Shown: positions 1 to 7,372, numbered from the stretch's first letter. The stretch is DNA of 64,000 nt from JAUYIV01 sp035464675 (GCA_035464675.1 DATHSA010000081.1:1-64000), one strand, 5' to 3'. Notes: generated by a model not told the origin, from the letters alone. Numbers and translations are program-made.

Positions 1-57
1 GCCGCCAGCGAGCAGCGGTGCCCTCACCCCCGCGCCGCCGATCAGTGCGATCTTCAT
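1..57 (-). CDS. N-terminal fragment of a GH4-like glycosidase, cut by the window edge
   Basis: Only the first 19 codons are visible. They read MKIALIGGAGVRAPLLAGG, which resembles the NAD-binding start of glycoside hydrolase family 4 enzymes (6-phospho-glucosidases and galactosidases, typically MKIxxIGGGSxRTP). The ATG at 57 overlaps the ribokinase stop as ATGA, so the two genes are translationally coupled. A sugar hydrolase after a sugar kinase is a sensible pairing. With so little sequence another Rossmann-fold enzyme is possible. Confidence 0.5.
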   Translation of the reverse strand, partial: MKIALIGGAGVRAPLLAGG

Positions 58-941
58 CGCGACCGCCGCCGCGCGCGCGGAAGCCGCGCCAGGCCTCCCG
101 CCCCCCGGGTCGAGGCCGCACCCACCCGATTGCCCGCCTTCAGGCAGCGGGCCGGGCTCTCCCCGCGCAGCATCGCATCGAGGAAGCCGCCGTCGAAGGC
201 GTCACCGGCGCCGGTGGTGTCCACCGGGGTCACTTCGGGGGCCGGAATCCGGTGCACGCTGCCCTCCACGACCAGGGCGCATCCTTCCGAGCCGAGAGTG
301 ACCGCCAGTCGGCGATCGAGGCGCCCGGCGACCTCGATCAGCGCATCGTCGGTCGCAGGTCGCTCGAACAGGAGCGAGAACTCCACTTCGTTCGGGACGA
401 TCCAATCGCATTCCGCCAGCAACTCGTCGGTGATGGGGGCCGCCGGCGCCGGATTGAGGATGGTCGTGGCTCCGCGAGAGCGAGCCTCGCGGAAGCCGGC
501 GGCGGTGACCTCCTGCGGGATCTCGAACTGTCCGAGCACCACAGTTGGCTCGATATCGCGTATCGCCTCGATGGCCTGCTGTCGCGTCAAGCGATGGTTT
601 GCCCCAGGGATGATGATGATCCGATTGGTGCCGTCGGGTTCCACCCAGATCGGGGCGACTCCACTGGAGCCGGGCACCCGGTGGACGTGTGTCGTGTCGA
701 TGCCGCGCTCCGCGAAGTTGTCGAGTGTCATCGACCCGTAGGGGTCGTCTCCCAGGCAGTTGACCATCGAGACATCGGCACCGAGGATCCGGGCCATGAC
801 CGCCTGGTTGGCACCCTTTCCGCCGAACCCCATCTGGAACCGATCGCCCTCGATCGTCTCGCCCGGGCCCGGGATCCTGGCCGTATAGGCGATCAGGTCG
901 ATGTTCGTGGAGCCGACGACGGCGATGCGTGGGTTGGTCAT
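54..941 (-). CDS. rbsK: Ribokinase (PfkB-family sugar kinase)
   Basis: A 295-residue PfkB kinase, expected to phosphorylate ribose or a related sugar with ATP in the cytoplasm. The N-terminus (GSTNIDLIAYTARIPGPGET), the substrate-binding GGKGANQA at about residues 40-47 and the catalytic DTTGAGDAF with its Asp near 247 fit ribokinases. Length is normal. The ATG at 941 begins the conserved MTNPRIAVVG; upstream codons are not homologous in character. A putative -10 lies 7 bases before this ATG. The last 20 residues are Arg-rich and less conserved. The GH4-like gene follows with a 4-base overlap. Confidence 0.82.
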   Translation of the reverse strand: MTNPRIAVVGSTNIDLIAYTARIPGPGETIEGDRFQMGFGGKGANQAVMARILGADVSMVNCLGDDPYGSMTLDNFAERGIDTTHVHRVPGSSGVAPIWVEPDGTNRIIIIPGANHRLTRQQAIEAIRDIEPTVVLGQFEIPQEVTAAGFREARSRGATTILNPAPAAPITDELLAECDWIVPNEVEFSLLFERPATDDALIEVAGRLDRRLAVTLGSEGCALVVEGSVHRIPAPEVTPVDTTGAGDAFDGGFLDAMLRGESPARCLKAGNRVGAASTRGAGGLARLPRARRRSR

Positions 942-954
942 CGAGGCGATAGTC
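942..954 (-). promoter_or_regulatory. Putative leaderless promoter of the ribokinase gene
   Basis: GACTAT (954-949 read on the minus strand) stands 7 bases before the ATG. No Shine-Dalgarno sequence is seen and no good -35 was found. Confidence 0.35.
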
Positions 955-985
955 TGCCACGCCGACTTCCAGGGAGAGCGTGCCC

Positions 986-1996
986 ATGGCCATCGATAGG
1001 AGCCTGCCGGCGTGGGATCGTCCGGTGCTGTCCAGTGTCGCCGCGATCGTCGATGGCACGGCACACGTTCGGACGTCGGTCGACGCCGTCGAGCGCGTCG
1101 CCGACTGGATGGCCCACGAGGCCTTCGCCCCGCCCGCAGGCGGACCGGCCGGGCCGTTCGACTGGGGGGACGATCCAGACCGGCTCATCGATGCGACGAT
1201 GCTCAAGGCATCCCTCGACTTCGCCTTCACGGACTTCGAGACGGGGGTCAAGTTCGAGGTCGACTACCTGAGTCGCCGGTGGTCGGACAGCGAGGCGATG
1301 TTCGCCTGTCTGCACCGGGCGCTCGCCGACGGGGTCCCGTTGCTGGATGGCGCGTATCTCGCCGCCGTCACCCGCTCCGATCTCGCACGGATATTCGAAG
1401 GGAACATCGAGATGCCGATGCTCGACGAGCGGGTGGTGATCCTCCATGAGGTGGGGGAGAGGCTGGTCTCGCATCACGACGGCCGGTTCCACAACTTCAT
1501 CCGCTCGTGTCCCACGCGGATGTATGCCGGAGGTGAAGGGGTCCTGGAGCGCCTGGTCGTGGAGTTCCCCCGTTTCGACGACGTCAGCGACTACCAGGGG
1601 CGACAGGTCGTCGTCTACAAGCTGGCGCAACTGGCCCTCTGGTCGCTACATCTCGCGGTCGGGGACCGGGGCGGCTTCGCTCTTCGCGACCTCGATCACA
1701 TGACGGCATTCGCCGATTACATCGTTCCGGTGGGCCTCCGGCTGATGGGCGTTCTCGAGTACTCACGCGAGCTCGAGGAGCGGATCAACGGGGGTGACCA
1801 CATCCCGCGAGACAGCGACGAGGAGATAGAGATTCGCGCTCACACGGTCTATGCGACTGCCCTGCTGACCGAGGCGGTCAACGCCCGTCGTGGCGAAGGC
1901 CGCGGGCTGGTGATCCCGCAGATCGACTTCCGTCTGTGGAGCGCCTACCACACGACCACCTGGCCCCATCACCTGACCCGAACGGTGATGTACTAG
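986..1996 (+). CDS. Queuosine salvage protein (DUF2419 / Qng1-like nucleosidase)
   Basis: A 336-residue protein of the queuosine salvage family (DUF2419, Qng1), whose characterised members cleave queuosine 5'-phosphate to release the base queuine for tRNA modification. Family-like segments are FADYIVPVGLRLMGVLEYS (around residue 235), EEIEIRAHTVYA and the C-terminal QIDFRLWSAYH and HLTRTVMY. Length is typical. The ATG at 986 is preferred because AGGGAG (971-976) lies about 9 bases upstream; an in-frame GTG at 980 is too close. No queuosine biosynthesis gene is in the window. It is divergent from the ribokinase. Confidence 0.85.
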   Translation: MAIDRSLPAWDRPVLSSVAAIVDGTAHVRTSVDAVERVADWMAHEAFAPPAGGPAGPFDWGDDPDRLIDATMLKASLDFAFTDFETGVKFEVDYLSRRWSDSEAMFACLHRALADGVPLLDGAYLAAVTRSDLARIFEGNIEMPMLDERVVILHEVGERLVSHHDGRFHNFIRSCPTRMYAGGEGVLERLVVEFPRFDDVSDYQGRQVVVYKLAQLALWSLHLAVGDRGGFALRDLDHMTAFADYIVPVGLRLMGVLEYSRELEERINGGDHIPRDSDEEIEIRAHTVYATALLTEAVNARRGEGRGLVIPQIDFRLWSAYHTTTWPHHLTRTVMY

Positions 1997-2000
1997 ATCC

Positions 2001-2028
2001 GTTACCTGTTACCCGTTACCCGTTGCCC
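2001..2028 (+). repeat. Seven-base tandem repeat, copy 1
   Basis: Four heptads GTTACCT, GTTACCC, GTTACCC, GTTGCCC, starting 4 bases after the stop codon of the queuosine gene and followed by GGGCG. Related heptads occur at 31942, 50167 and 61176, each just after a stop codon. Confidence 0.75.
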
Positions 2029-2065
2029 GGGCGTGGTCTGTCTTGTGAACCTGAGCTGTTCGCTG

Positions 2066-2620
2066 TCAGCTGTCTTTAGGGGGTGTGTCCCAGTCCTGGA
2101 CGTCTTCGCCGGCCTCGCGGGCCAGGATGTCGAGAGCGGCTGCGGCTCCGGCTCCTGCGGAGATGATCGCCTGGCTTCGAGTCGGCCGCGTCGAGCGTCC
2201 AACTGCGTAGACACGGGGGAGTGACGTTCGCTGATCGGCGTCGACCGCCACGGCACCGCCCTGGAACTTCAGGCCCATGCTCTGTGCAAGCTCCGGCTTC
2301 TTCCCTTCGCTCAGAAGCAGGTAGTCGGCTTCGGCAGTGGTGCCGTCGTCGAGGGTGAGGCGGACACGGTCGCCTCCGGCTTCGGCCGCGGTCACCCGAC
2401 CGGCCCGGATCGACGCGCCGTGTTCTTCGACCTGTCTTCGTGCGATCACCTGAAACCTGCTCCCGTCGATCTCGGGAATGCCGAGGTAGTTGTGGAGGTA
2501 GGCGTGGTGCATGGCGGTGCTGTCGTCGCCGTGCACGGTCACCGAGTGGCCGTTCTTGGCGAGAAAGAGGGCGGCGCTGAGCCCTCCCGGGCCGTCGCCG
2601 ACGATCGCGATTCGTGCCAT
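2066..2620 (-). CDS. Half-length thioredoxin-reductase-like FAD oxidoreductase
   Basis: A 184-residue flavoprotein-like protein. It has the FAD-binding Rossmann start MARIAIVGDGPGGLSAALFLAKNG and the C-terminal FAD motif RVYAVGRSTRPTRSQAIISAGAGAAAALDI, as in thioredoxin reductases. It lacks the central NADPH domain and the CxxC redox motif, so it is about half the usual 310 residues. Short proteins of this kind exist in other bacteria and archaea. The ATG at 2620 has AAGGGGA upstream. It diverges from msrB, suggesting a redox link. The electron donor and substrate are unknown. Confidence 0.7.
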   Translation of the reverse strand: MARIAIVGDGPGGLSAALFLAKNGHSVTVHGDDSTAMHHAYLHNYLGIPEIDGSRFQVIARRQVEEHGASIRAGRVTAAEAGGDRVRLTLDDGTTAEADYLLLSEGKKPELAQSMGLKFQGGAVAVDADQRTSLPRVYAVGRSTRPTRSQAIISAGAGAAAALDILAREAGEDVQDWDTPPKDS

Positions 2621-2680
2621 GGGAACAATCCCCTTCCAGATGACGCTGAATACCCTGTCGCAGAGAGGAACGCGATCGAG

Positions 2681-3073
2681 ATGCCTGACCTTCCCACGAC
2701 CGACGCCGAATGGCGTGAGCGCCTGACCCCTGAGCAGTTCCACATCCTCCGCGAGGCCGGTACCGAACGGCCATTCACCGGCACCTACTGGGACAGCCAC
2801 GATCCGGGGGTGTTCCGGTGCGCCGGATGCGGAACCGAGCTCTTCCGGTCTGAGGACAAGTTCGACAGCGGCAGCGGATGGCCGTCCTTTGTCGACCCTG
2901 CAGAACAGGATGCCGTCACGACCCGCGAGGACCGCAGTCACGGGATGGTTCGCACCGAGGTGCGGTGCGCCACGTGCGGCGGGCACCTGGGGCACGTCTT
3001 CCCCGACGGCCCGGGCCCCAAGGGGCTCCGCTACTGCATCAACTCGGCAGCGCTGGAACTCGACGCCGAGTGA
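2681..3073 (+). CDS. msrB: Peptide-methionine (R)-S-oxide reductase MsrB
   Basis: A 130-residue MsrB, which reduces methionine-R-sulfoxide in oxidised proteins using thioredoxin. Zinc-binding CxxC pairs are Cys47/Cys50 and Cys96/Cys99, and the catalytic Cys119 lies in RYCINSAAL. The GWPSF motif is present at 66-70. The start has GAGAGGA (2662-2668) upstream. The stop overlaps the GTG start of tag (GTGA). A thioredoxin gene lies about 1 kb downstream. Confidence 0.93.
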   Translation: MPDLPTTDAEWRERLTPEQFHILREAGTERPFTGTYWDSHDPGVFRCAGCGTELFRSEDKFDSGSGWPSFVDPAEQDAVTTREDRSHGMVRTEVRCATCGGHLGHVFPDGPGPKGLRYCINSAALELDAE

Positions 3074-3693
3074 CCGACGTCGTCCTCGCCGGGGACGGAC
3101 GTGAGAAGTGCCGGTGGCCTGTCGGTGACGACCTCTACGAGGCGTACCACGACGACGAGTGGGGGAGAGGCTGGGAGGACGACACCACCCTGTATGAGAA
3201 GGTCGCCCTCGAGGGATTCCAGGCGGGGCTGTCTTGGATCACGGTCCTTCGGAAGCGTGATGCGTTCCGCAGGCACTTCGCCGGGTTCGTGCCCGACGAG
3301 GTGGTTCGCTTCGGAAAGCGCGAGATCGAGCGGATGATCGCCGATCCCGGGATCATCCGGCATCGCGGGAAGATCGAGTCGGCGATCAACAACGCCGGGC
3401 GCGCCCTCGAGACGATCGAGGAGTTCGGATCGCTTGCGTCCTACTTCTGGTCGTTTGCGCCCACGACGCCACCAATGGCACCGAGGTCATTCGAAGACAT
3501 CGATGCAGTCACCGAGGCGTCGACGGCGCTGAGCAAGGACCTGAAGCGCAGGGGCTGGTCGTTCGTCGGCCCGACGACGATGCACGCCTTCATGCAGGCG
3601 GCGGGAATGGTGAACGACCACCTGGTGGGCTGTTTCGCGCGCGAGAAGTGCGAGGAGAGGCGTGTCGGGCTGGTCGCTCGCTACAGCGTCTGA
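3070..3693 (+). CDS. tag: DNA-3-methyladenine glycosylase I
   Basis: A 207-residue Tag glycosylase that removes 3-methyladenine in base-excision repair. Zinc ligands are visible as Cys14 (EKCRW), His27 (YHDDEWG) and the C-terminal HLVGC pair; the core LEGFQAGLSWITVLRKRDAF is diagnostic. The GTG start overlaps the msrB stop, so the genes form a two-gene damage-repair operon. No ATG start is available near the conserved N-terminus. Confidence 0.93.
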   Translation: MTDVVLAGDGREKCRWPVGDDLYEAYHDDEWGRGWEDDTTLYEKVALEGFQAGLSWITVLRKRDAFRRHFAGFVPDEVVRFGKREIERMIADPGIIRHRGKIESAINNAGRALETIEEFGSLASYFWSFAPTTPPMAPRSFEDIDAVTEASTALSKDLKRRGWSFVGPTTMHAFMQAAGMVNDHLVGCFAREKCEERRVGLVARYSV

Positions 3694-3739
3694 CCGGCTG
3701 CCGGGGGACTCGTCCAGGCAGGCCTAGTAGGTGTCGGCC

Positions 3740-4120
3740 TCAGAGATCACCCACCAGGCGGATGTAGCCCCCGAACCCGGCAGGGTGGACGATCAGCTCG
3801 GCCCCGCTCCCGCGTAGTGCGGCCAGTGCCTCCTCGCTTGGAGAGCCGTACACCTCGAATCGTCGCACCGTGATGTACTCGGAGGCCGCCTCCACCCTCT
3901 CGTCGCTTCCGACGAAGTGGGCATCCATGGCCGCGGCGTCCGGGAACACGTGGACGAAGGAGACCTCGGACTGGTCCTGGCTCAGGTACCCGTAGTGCAG
4001 CACGGTTCCCGGCTTGGTCGCCTCCATCAGGGCGAACGTCTGCTCGCCCACCTCCCGAAACGCGTCGAGCCGTCCCTCGTTGACGGTGCTGTGGCTGATG
4101 AAGACGATCGGTGTGGTCAT
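3740..4120 (-). CDS. Hypothetical protein, possibly a dimeric alpha/beta-barrel
   Basis: A 126-residue protein not confidently assigned. Its start (PIVFISHSTVNEGRLDAFREV) and the pattern of two strand-rich segments around an EQTFALMEA helix resemble small antibiotic-biosynthesis-monooxygenase or NIPSNAP-like dimeric alpha/beta-barrel proteins, but no catalytic motif is visible. No signal peptide or membrane segment is seen. It lies 36 bases after the thioredoxin gene on the same strand, so they may be co-transcribed. Confidence 0.6.
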   Translation of the reverse strand: MTTPIVFISHSTVNEGRLDAFREVGEQTFALMEATKPGTVLHYGYLSQDQSEVSFVHVFPDAAAMDAHFVGSDERVEAASEYITVRRFEVYGSPSEEALAALRGSGAELIVHPAGFGGYIRLVGDL

Positions 4121-4156
4121 TGCCCCGTCGCTGATCGAGCTTGGGTCGCGGGCAGA

Positions 4157-4549
4157 TCAGCCCGCCTGAGACTGCTCGTCGTGCTCGTTCGCATTGTGCT
4201 CGGCGATCTGCTTGTGGACCTCATCCATGTCGACGTCGCGCACCTTGCCGATCAGTTCCTCGAGCACGTGGTCGGGAAGGGCCCCCGCCTGGCTGTACAG
4301 CACGACGTTCTCGCGGAAGACCATGAGGGTCGGGATGGACCGGATGTTGAAGAACTCGGCGAGTTCGGGCTGGGCCTCGGTGTCGACCTTGCCGAACACG
4401 ATGTCGGAGTGCTCGGAAGAGGCCTTTTCGAAGGTGGGGGCGAACTGGCGGCAAGGGCCGCACCACTCCGCCCAGAAGTCGACGATCACCGTGTCGTTGT
4501 CGGTGATGGTCGTCTCGAAGTTGTCCTTCGTCAGTTCAACGGTCGCCAT
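4157..4549 (-). CDS. trxA: Thioredoxin
   Basis: A 130-residue cytoplasmic thioredoxin with active site WCGPC at 29-33 and the cis-proline motif IPTLMVF. It is longer than the usual 105-110 residues because of an acidic, Asn/His/Gln-rich tail after residue 108. A GAAAGG sequence precedes the ATG. It probably supplies electrons to MsrB and other reductases. The downstream hypothetical gene may belong to the same transcript. Confidence 0.93.
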   Translation of the reverse strand: MATVELTKDNFETTITDNDTVIVDFWAEWCGPCRQFAPTFEKASSEHSDIVFGKVDTEAQPELAEFFNIRSIPTLMVFRENVVLYSQAGALPDHVLEELIGKVRDVDMDEVHKQIAEHNANEHDEQSQAG

Positions 4550-4583
4550 CGTGTGCCTTTCTCGGATCCCGGTAGACCAACCG

Positions 4584-4612
4584 TAGACGGGTCGGGGACA
4601 TTCCCCTATATT
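4584..4612 (+). promoter_or_regulatory. Sigma-70-type promoter with leaderless start
   Basis: TAGACG (4584-4589), a 17-base spacer and TATATT (4607-4612). Transcription would begin at about 4619-4621, at the GTG start codon itself, inside the palindrome described next. Confidence 0.65.
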
Positions 4613-4626
4613 GCGTCACTGTGACG
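4611..4626 (+). promoter_or_regulatory. Palindromic operator candidate, copy 1
   Basis: CGTCAC-T-GTGACG (4614-4626) is a perfect inverted repeat with one central base. It covers the predicted transcription start, and its right half contains the GTG start codon. The whole 16-mer from 4611 recurs exactly at 4987-5002, which argues for a protein-binding site rather than chance. Confidence 0.6.
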
Positions 4627-4959
4627 AATAACGACCGATGTGAGTGGTGCGGCCGGGGGATCGTGCAGTCCACCCAGGGTCGCCCTCGCAAGTACTGCCG
4701 GCGCAGCCATCGCCAGCGCGCCTACGAAGCGCGACTGCTGGCCGAGCGGATGGGGCTGGAGACCGGAGAGGCGCTGGTGTCGCAGGGGGCGTTGCGCTCC
4801 CTCAACGACCGCCTGTACGCGCTCGAGACCGCTCTCACCGACGTCGAGCGCGACCTCCGCCGCGACGGAGACCACAGGGCCGCCTTCACCCACCTCTACG
4901 CCTCCGCCGCCCAGCTGCGGGACGCGAATCTCGAGCCATTGGCGCTCCTGGAGGCGTAG
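4621..4959 (+). CDS. Small zinc-ribbon protein of unknown function
   Basis: A 112-residue protein with an N-terminal treble-clef-like zinc site: Cys7, Cys10, Cys26 and His30 in CEWCGRGI and RKYCRRSHRQRAYEAR. The basic segment after it could bind nucleic acid. The rest is helical, with charged heptad-like stretches (LNDRLYALETALTDVERDL). The GTG start is leaderless and sits in a palindrome, consistent with autoregulation. I do not recognise a characterised family; FLZ-type or YacG-like ribbons are only loosely similar. Confidence 0.7.
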   Translation: MTNNDRCEWCGRGIVQSTQGRPRKYCRRSHRQRAYEARLLAERMGLETGEALVSQGALRSLNDRLYALETALTDVERDLRRDGDHRAAFTHLYASAAQLRDANLEPLALLEA

Positions 4960-4969
4960 GCTCCCAAGG

Positions 4970-5026
4970 GTGACACGCCGGGGCCGTTGCGTCACTGTGA
5001 CGTTACTGGCCCGGCGACCGCTCTGA
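4970..5026 (+). CDS. Possible 18-codon leader peptide
   Basis: A short frame (MTRRGRCVTVTLLARRPL) starting at GTG 4970, 7 bases after TAGGCT (4957-4962), with no Shine-Dalgarno. It contains the second palindrome copy, including an internal in-frame GTG at 4997. Its stop falls immediately before the ribosome-binding site of the next gene, like a regulatory leader. It may equally be chance. Confidence 0.25.
   Translation: MTRRGRCVTVTLLARRPL
4987..5002 (+). promoter_or_regulatory. Palindromic operator candidate, copy 2
   Basis: Exact repeat of the 16-mer at 4611-4626, with the inverted repeat at 4990-5002, placed between the zinc-ribbon gene and the next gene. It could let one regulator control both genes. 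Confidence 0.55.
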
Positions 5027-5042
5027 GAGAGGGGAGGCGCTC

Positions 5043-5366
5043 GTGAAGAGAGACCGCCGCCGCATCTATCAGGGGCTGGCGCACCGGCTCCAGGACATCG
5101 ACCCCCGGGTGACGCCGACCACCGCCGACGGCATCCGTGGCCTTGCCATCCGGGGCTCGTTGTTCGCAGGCTTCGATCCAGGAGACGGCTCTTTGATGGT
5201 GCGGCTGCCGGAGCGACGAATCTCGCTGTTGGTCGAGGCCGGCGTGGGCCATCAGATCGAGGACGCCGGGCGGGCCCGGGGGGGCTGGGTCGGAATCGAT
5301 GACCCCGAGCGCTGGGACGGATTCGCAGTGGAGGCGTTGTCGTTCGTGGCCCGGGACGCCGCCTGA
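5043..5366 (+). CDS. Small TfoX-N / MmcQ-YjbR-like protein
   Basis: A 107-residue protein. The segment GIRGLAIRGSLFAGFDPGDGSLMVRLP followed by ISLLVEAGVGHQIEDAG and WVGIDDPERW resembles the fold pattern of TfoX N-terminal and MmcQ/YjbR proteins, which are small and without known enzymatic motifs. The assignment is by pattern only. GTG start with a purine-rich GAGAGGGGAGG (5027-5037) upstream. It follows the zinc-ribbon gene with the duplicated palindrome in between, and lies immediately before the dif site. Confidence 0.6.
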   Translation: MKRDRRRIYQGLAHRLQDIDPRVTPTTADGIRGLAIRGSLFAGFDPGDGSLMVRLPERRISLLVEAGVGHQIEDAGRARGGWVGIDDPERWDGFAVEALSFVARDAA

Positions 5367-5377
5367 CGGCATATCGT

Positions 5378-5405
5378 GTGCCCATAATCCACGTTATGTA
5401 AAGTT
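5378..5405 (+). other. dif: dif site for XerC/XerD chromosome dimer resolution
   Basis: XerC-type arm TGTGCCCATAA (5378-5388), six-base centre TCCACG (5389-5394), XerD-type arm TTATGTAAAGT (5395-5405). The arms match E. coli dif at 9 of 11 positions each, and the right arm matches B. subtilis dif at 10 of 11. The inner CATAA/TTATG inverted repeat is perfect. It lies in a 130-base intergenic gap. This marks the likely replication terminus. Confidence 0.88.
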
Positions 5406-5496
5406 GCGGGGATAGTGAGACGCACCCCTCTCGGCCGGCTGGTCCCCCACCTGCTCTCTTGATGCCACCCGGGTAGGTTCCGGTGCGGAGGTACCC

Positions 5497-6117
5497 ATGG
5501 AACTCACCAGCCCGGCCTTCAGCGACGGGGATCGGATCCCGACGGAGTTCGTGTTCGGTGTGCACGACCCGGATCAGCACATCGTGCTCGGACCGAACCA
5601 CAATCCCCCGCTCGAGTGGACCGACGTGCCCGAGGGCACGAGGTCGTTCGCCTTCACCATGATCGACCACGACGTGGCGGTGAACGGCGATGACGTCAAT
5701 CAGGAGGGCCGGGTGGTGGGCTTCGACGAGCCCCGGGCCGACTTCACGCACTGGCTGCTGGTGGATCTTCCGCCCCAGCGGCGCAGCATCGCCGCCGGCG
5801 AGTTCTCCGAGCGAGTGGTGCCCCGCGGAAAGAAGGGAAGCCGGGGTCGCCCTGCAGAGGGCGTCAACGACTACACGGCCTGGTTCGAGGATGACCCCGA
5901 CATGCAGGGCACCTATCGCGGCTACGACGGGCCGTGTCCCCCATGGAACGACCAGAGAGTCCACCACTACGACATCACCGTGTTCGCGCTCGACGCCGAA
6001 TCTCTGGGACTCGAGGGGGATTTCACGGTGTCGGACGCCCGGGCCGCCATGGAGGGGCACGTGCTTTCCGAGGCGACCCTGGGTGTGACCTACGCCATCA
6101 ACCCGGACGCCCGCTAG
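5497..6117 (+). CDS. PEBP-family protein (YbhB/YbcL type)
   Basis: A 206-residue phosphatidylethanolamine-binding-protein homologue of the bacterial YbhB/YbcL (Raf-kinase-inhibitor-like) type. Conserved pocket segments are PPLEWTDVPEGTRSFAFTMID, FTHWLLVDLP and YDGPCPPWNDQRVHHYDITVFAL. Bacterial members have no settled function. It is somewhat longer than the usual 150-180 residues because of an insertion before FTHW. ATG start with CGGAGGT (5484-5490). No signal peptide, so cytoplasmic. Confidence 0.88.
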   Translation: MELTSPAFSDGDRIPTEFVFGVHDPDQHIVLGPNHNPPLEWTDVPEGTRSFAFTMIDHDVAVNGDDVNQEGRVVGFDEPRADFTHWLLVDLPPQRRSIAAGEFSERVVPRGKKGSRGRPAEGVNDYTAWFEDDPDMQGTYRGYDGPCPPWNDQRVHHYDITVFALDAESLGLEGDFTVSDARAAMEGHVLSEATLGVTYAINPDAR

Positions 6118-6145
6118 ATCCCGGTCGCTGCGTCACAACCAACCC

Positions 6146-7372
6146 TCACCCTCCCATGGCCTGCGTGGGCGAGCGTTCCTCCGGCGTGTTGCGCAGCAGC
6201 GCCACTCTCGTGACCGCCGGACGCCCGAACCTCTCTCGGGCCCTGTCCACTGCGGCGTCGAGGTCTCGTGCCCTGAGATGGGACGACGATCCGGAGGTTG
6301 TGACCGCCTCGTCGTCCAGGGGCAACACCATTTGGAGGTGTGGCGCCTCCTCGAGCATCGAGACGGAGATCCCGACCAGCGTGATCCCCCGGTCGGGCGC
6401 CCGCTCGGCGATGAGGGAGTCGACCAACTCGACCGCGACTCGGAAGAGCGGGGTCGTCTCTGCGATCGGGCCGCTCAGGACCCTGGCCCGGGTCAAGACG
6501 CTCATGTCGTCGAGACGGACCCTGATCGTCACCCGACGGCCGGCCAGCTGCTTGCGCCGCATCCGCCCCCCCACCCTGTCGGCGAGGCCGAGCAGCGTGG
6601 TGTGGCGGCGCTCGGCGTCGGTGGCATCGCCGGCGCTCTGGGCTCCGACGGAGCCTGCTCTCCTCCGCCGCTCGACTGCACGAGGATCGTCGTTGCGGGC
6701 CCTCTCCGAAAGGTGGGTCCCCCAGACGTCACCGAACCACCCCACGACCGAGGATTGCGGCATGGCGCGTAGTTCGCCGATCGTGCGGATCCCGTAGCGG
6801 GCGAGTCGCTCCTCCCCCACCGGCCCGATCCCCCAGACCATGCTCACCGGGAGCGGGTCGAGGAAGCGTTCCTCCTCCCCTGCCGGCACCATCACCAGCC
6901 CATCCGGCTTGGCGACTCGACTGGCGATCTTTGCCAGGTGCTTGGTGCTCGCCACCCCGATCGAGATGGGCAGCCCCACCTCCGCCCGCACCCGTTGGCG
7001 AATCCGCCGGGCCATCGCCTCCGGAGACCCCAGGAGATGAACACTGCCACCCACCTCGAGGAACGCCTCGTCGATCGAGATCGGCTCAACGCGCGGAGTG
7101 AAGTCGTCGAAGATCGCCATGACGGCCCGGCTCGCCTCCACATAGGCGTCGAAACGGGCCGGCACGGTGATCAGGCCCGGGCACCGCCTCCGAGCCTCGG
7201 CGCCACCCAGCGGGGCGCTCACGCCGAAACGGCGGGCCTCGTAGGTCGCGGAGAGCACCACTCCCCCACCCACGGCGACCGGTTTGCCCCGCAGTTCGGG
7301 GCGGTCGCGCACCTCCACCGAGGCGTAGAACGCATCGAGGTCGGCATGGAGGATGGTCGCCGCGCCGGGCAT
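6146..7372 (-). CDS. dinB: DNA polymerase IV (Y-family)
   Basis: A 408-residue translesion DNA polymerase. Metal-binding and catalytic motifs are HADLDAFYASVE near the N-terminus and ISIDEAFLEV around residue 100; the helix-hairpin-helix VWGIGPVGEERLARYGI follows, then the little-finger domain. The tail has a beta-clamp-binding-like LQMVLPL. No LexA box is evident upstream. It faces the PEBP gene tail to tail. A CACACT hexamer 6 bases before the ATG is a weak candidate -10. Confidence 0.93.
   Translation of the reverse strand: MPGAATILHADLDAFYASVEVRDRPELRGKPVAVGGGVVLSATYEARRFGVSAPLGGAEARRRCPGLITVPARFDAYVEASRAVMAIFDDFTPRVEPISIDEAFLEVGGSVHLLGSPEAMARRIRQRVRAEVGLPISIGVASTKHLAKIASRVAKPDGLVMVPAGEEERFLDPLPVSMVWGIGPVGEERLARYGIRTIGELRAMPQSSVVGWFGDVWGTHLSERARNDDPRAVERRRRAGSVGAQSAGDATDAERRHTTLLGLADRVGGRMRRKQLAGRRVTIRVRLDDMSVLTRARVLSGPIAETTPLFRVAVELVDSLIAERAPDRGITLVGISVSMLEEAPHLQMVLPLDDEAVTTSGSSSHLRARDLDAAVDRARERFGRPAVTRVALLRNTPEERSPTQAMGG

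Noticed and set aside
980..982. GTG 980 as the queuosine-salvage start
   Set aside because: It lies only 3 bases from the Shine-Dalgarno; ATG 986 has proper spacing.
2001..2028. Heptad repeats as a CRISPR array
   Set aside because: Units are 7 bases, contiguous, without spacers, and no cas genes are present.
5378..5405. Integrated Xer-dependent mobile element at dif
   Set aside because: Only one dif copy is seen and neighbours (TfoX-like, PEBP, Pol IV) are not phage or integrative-element genes.
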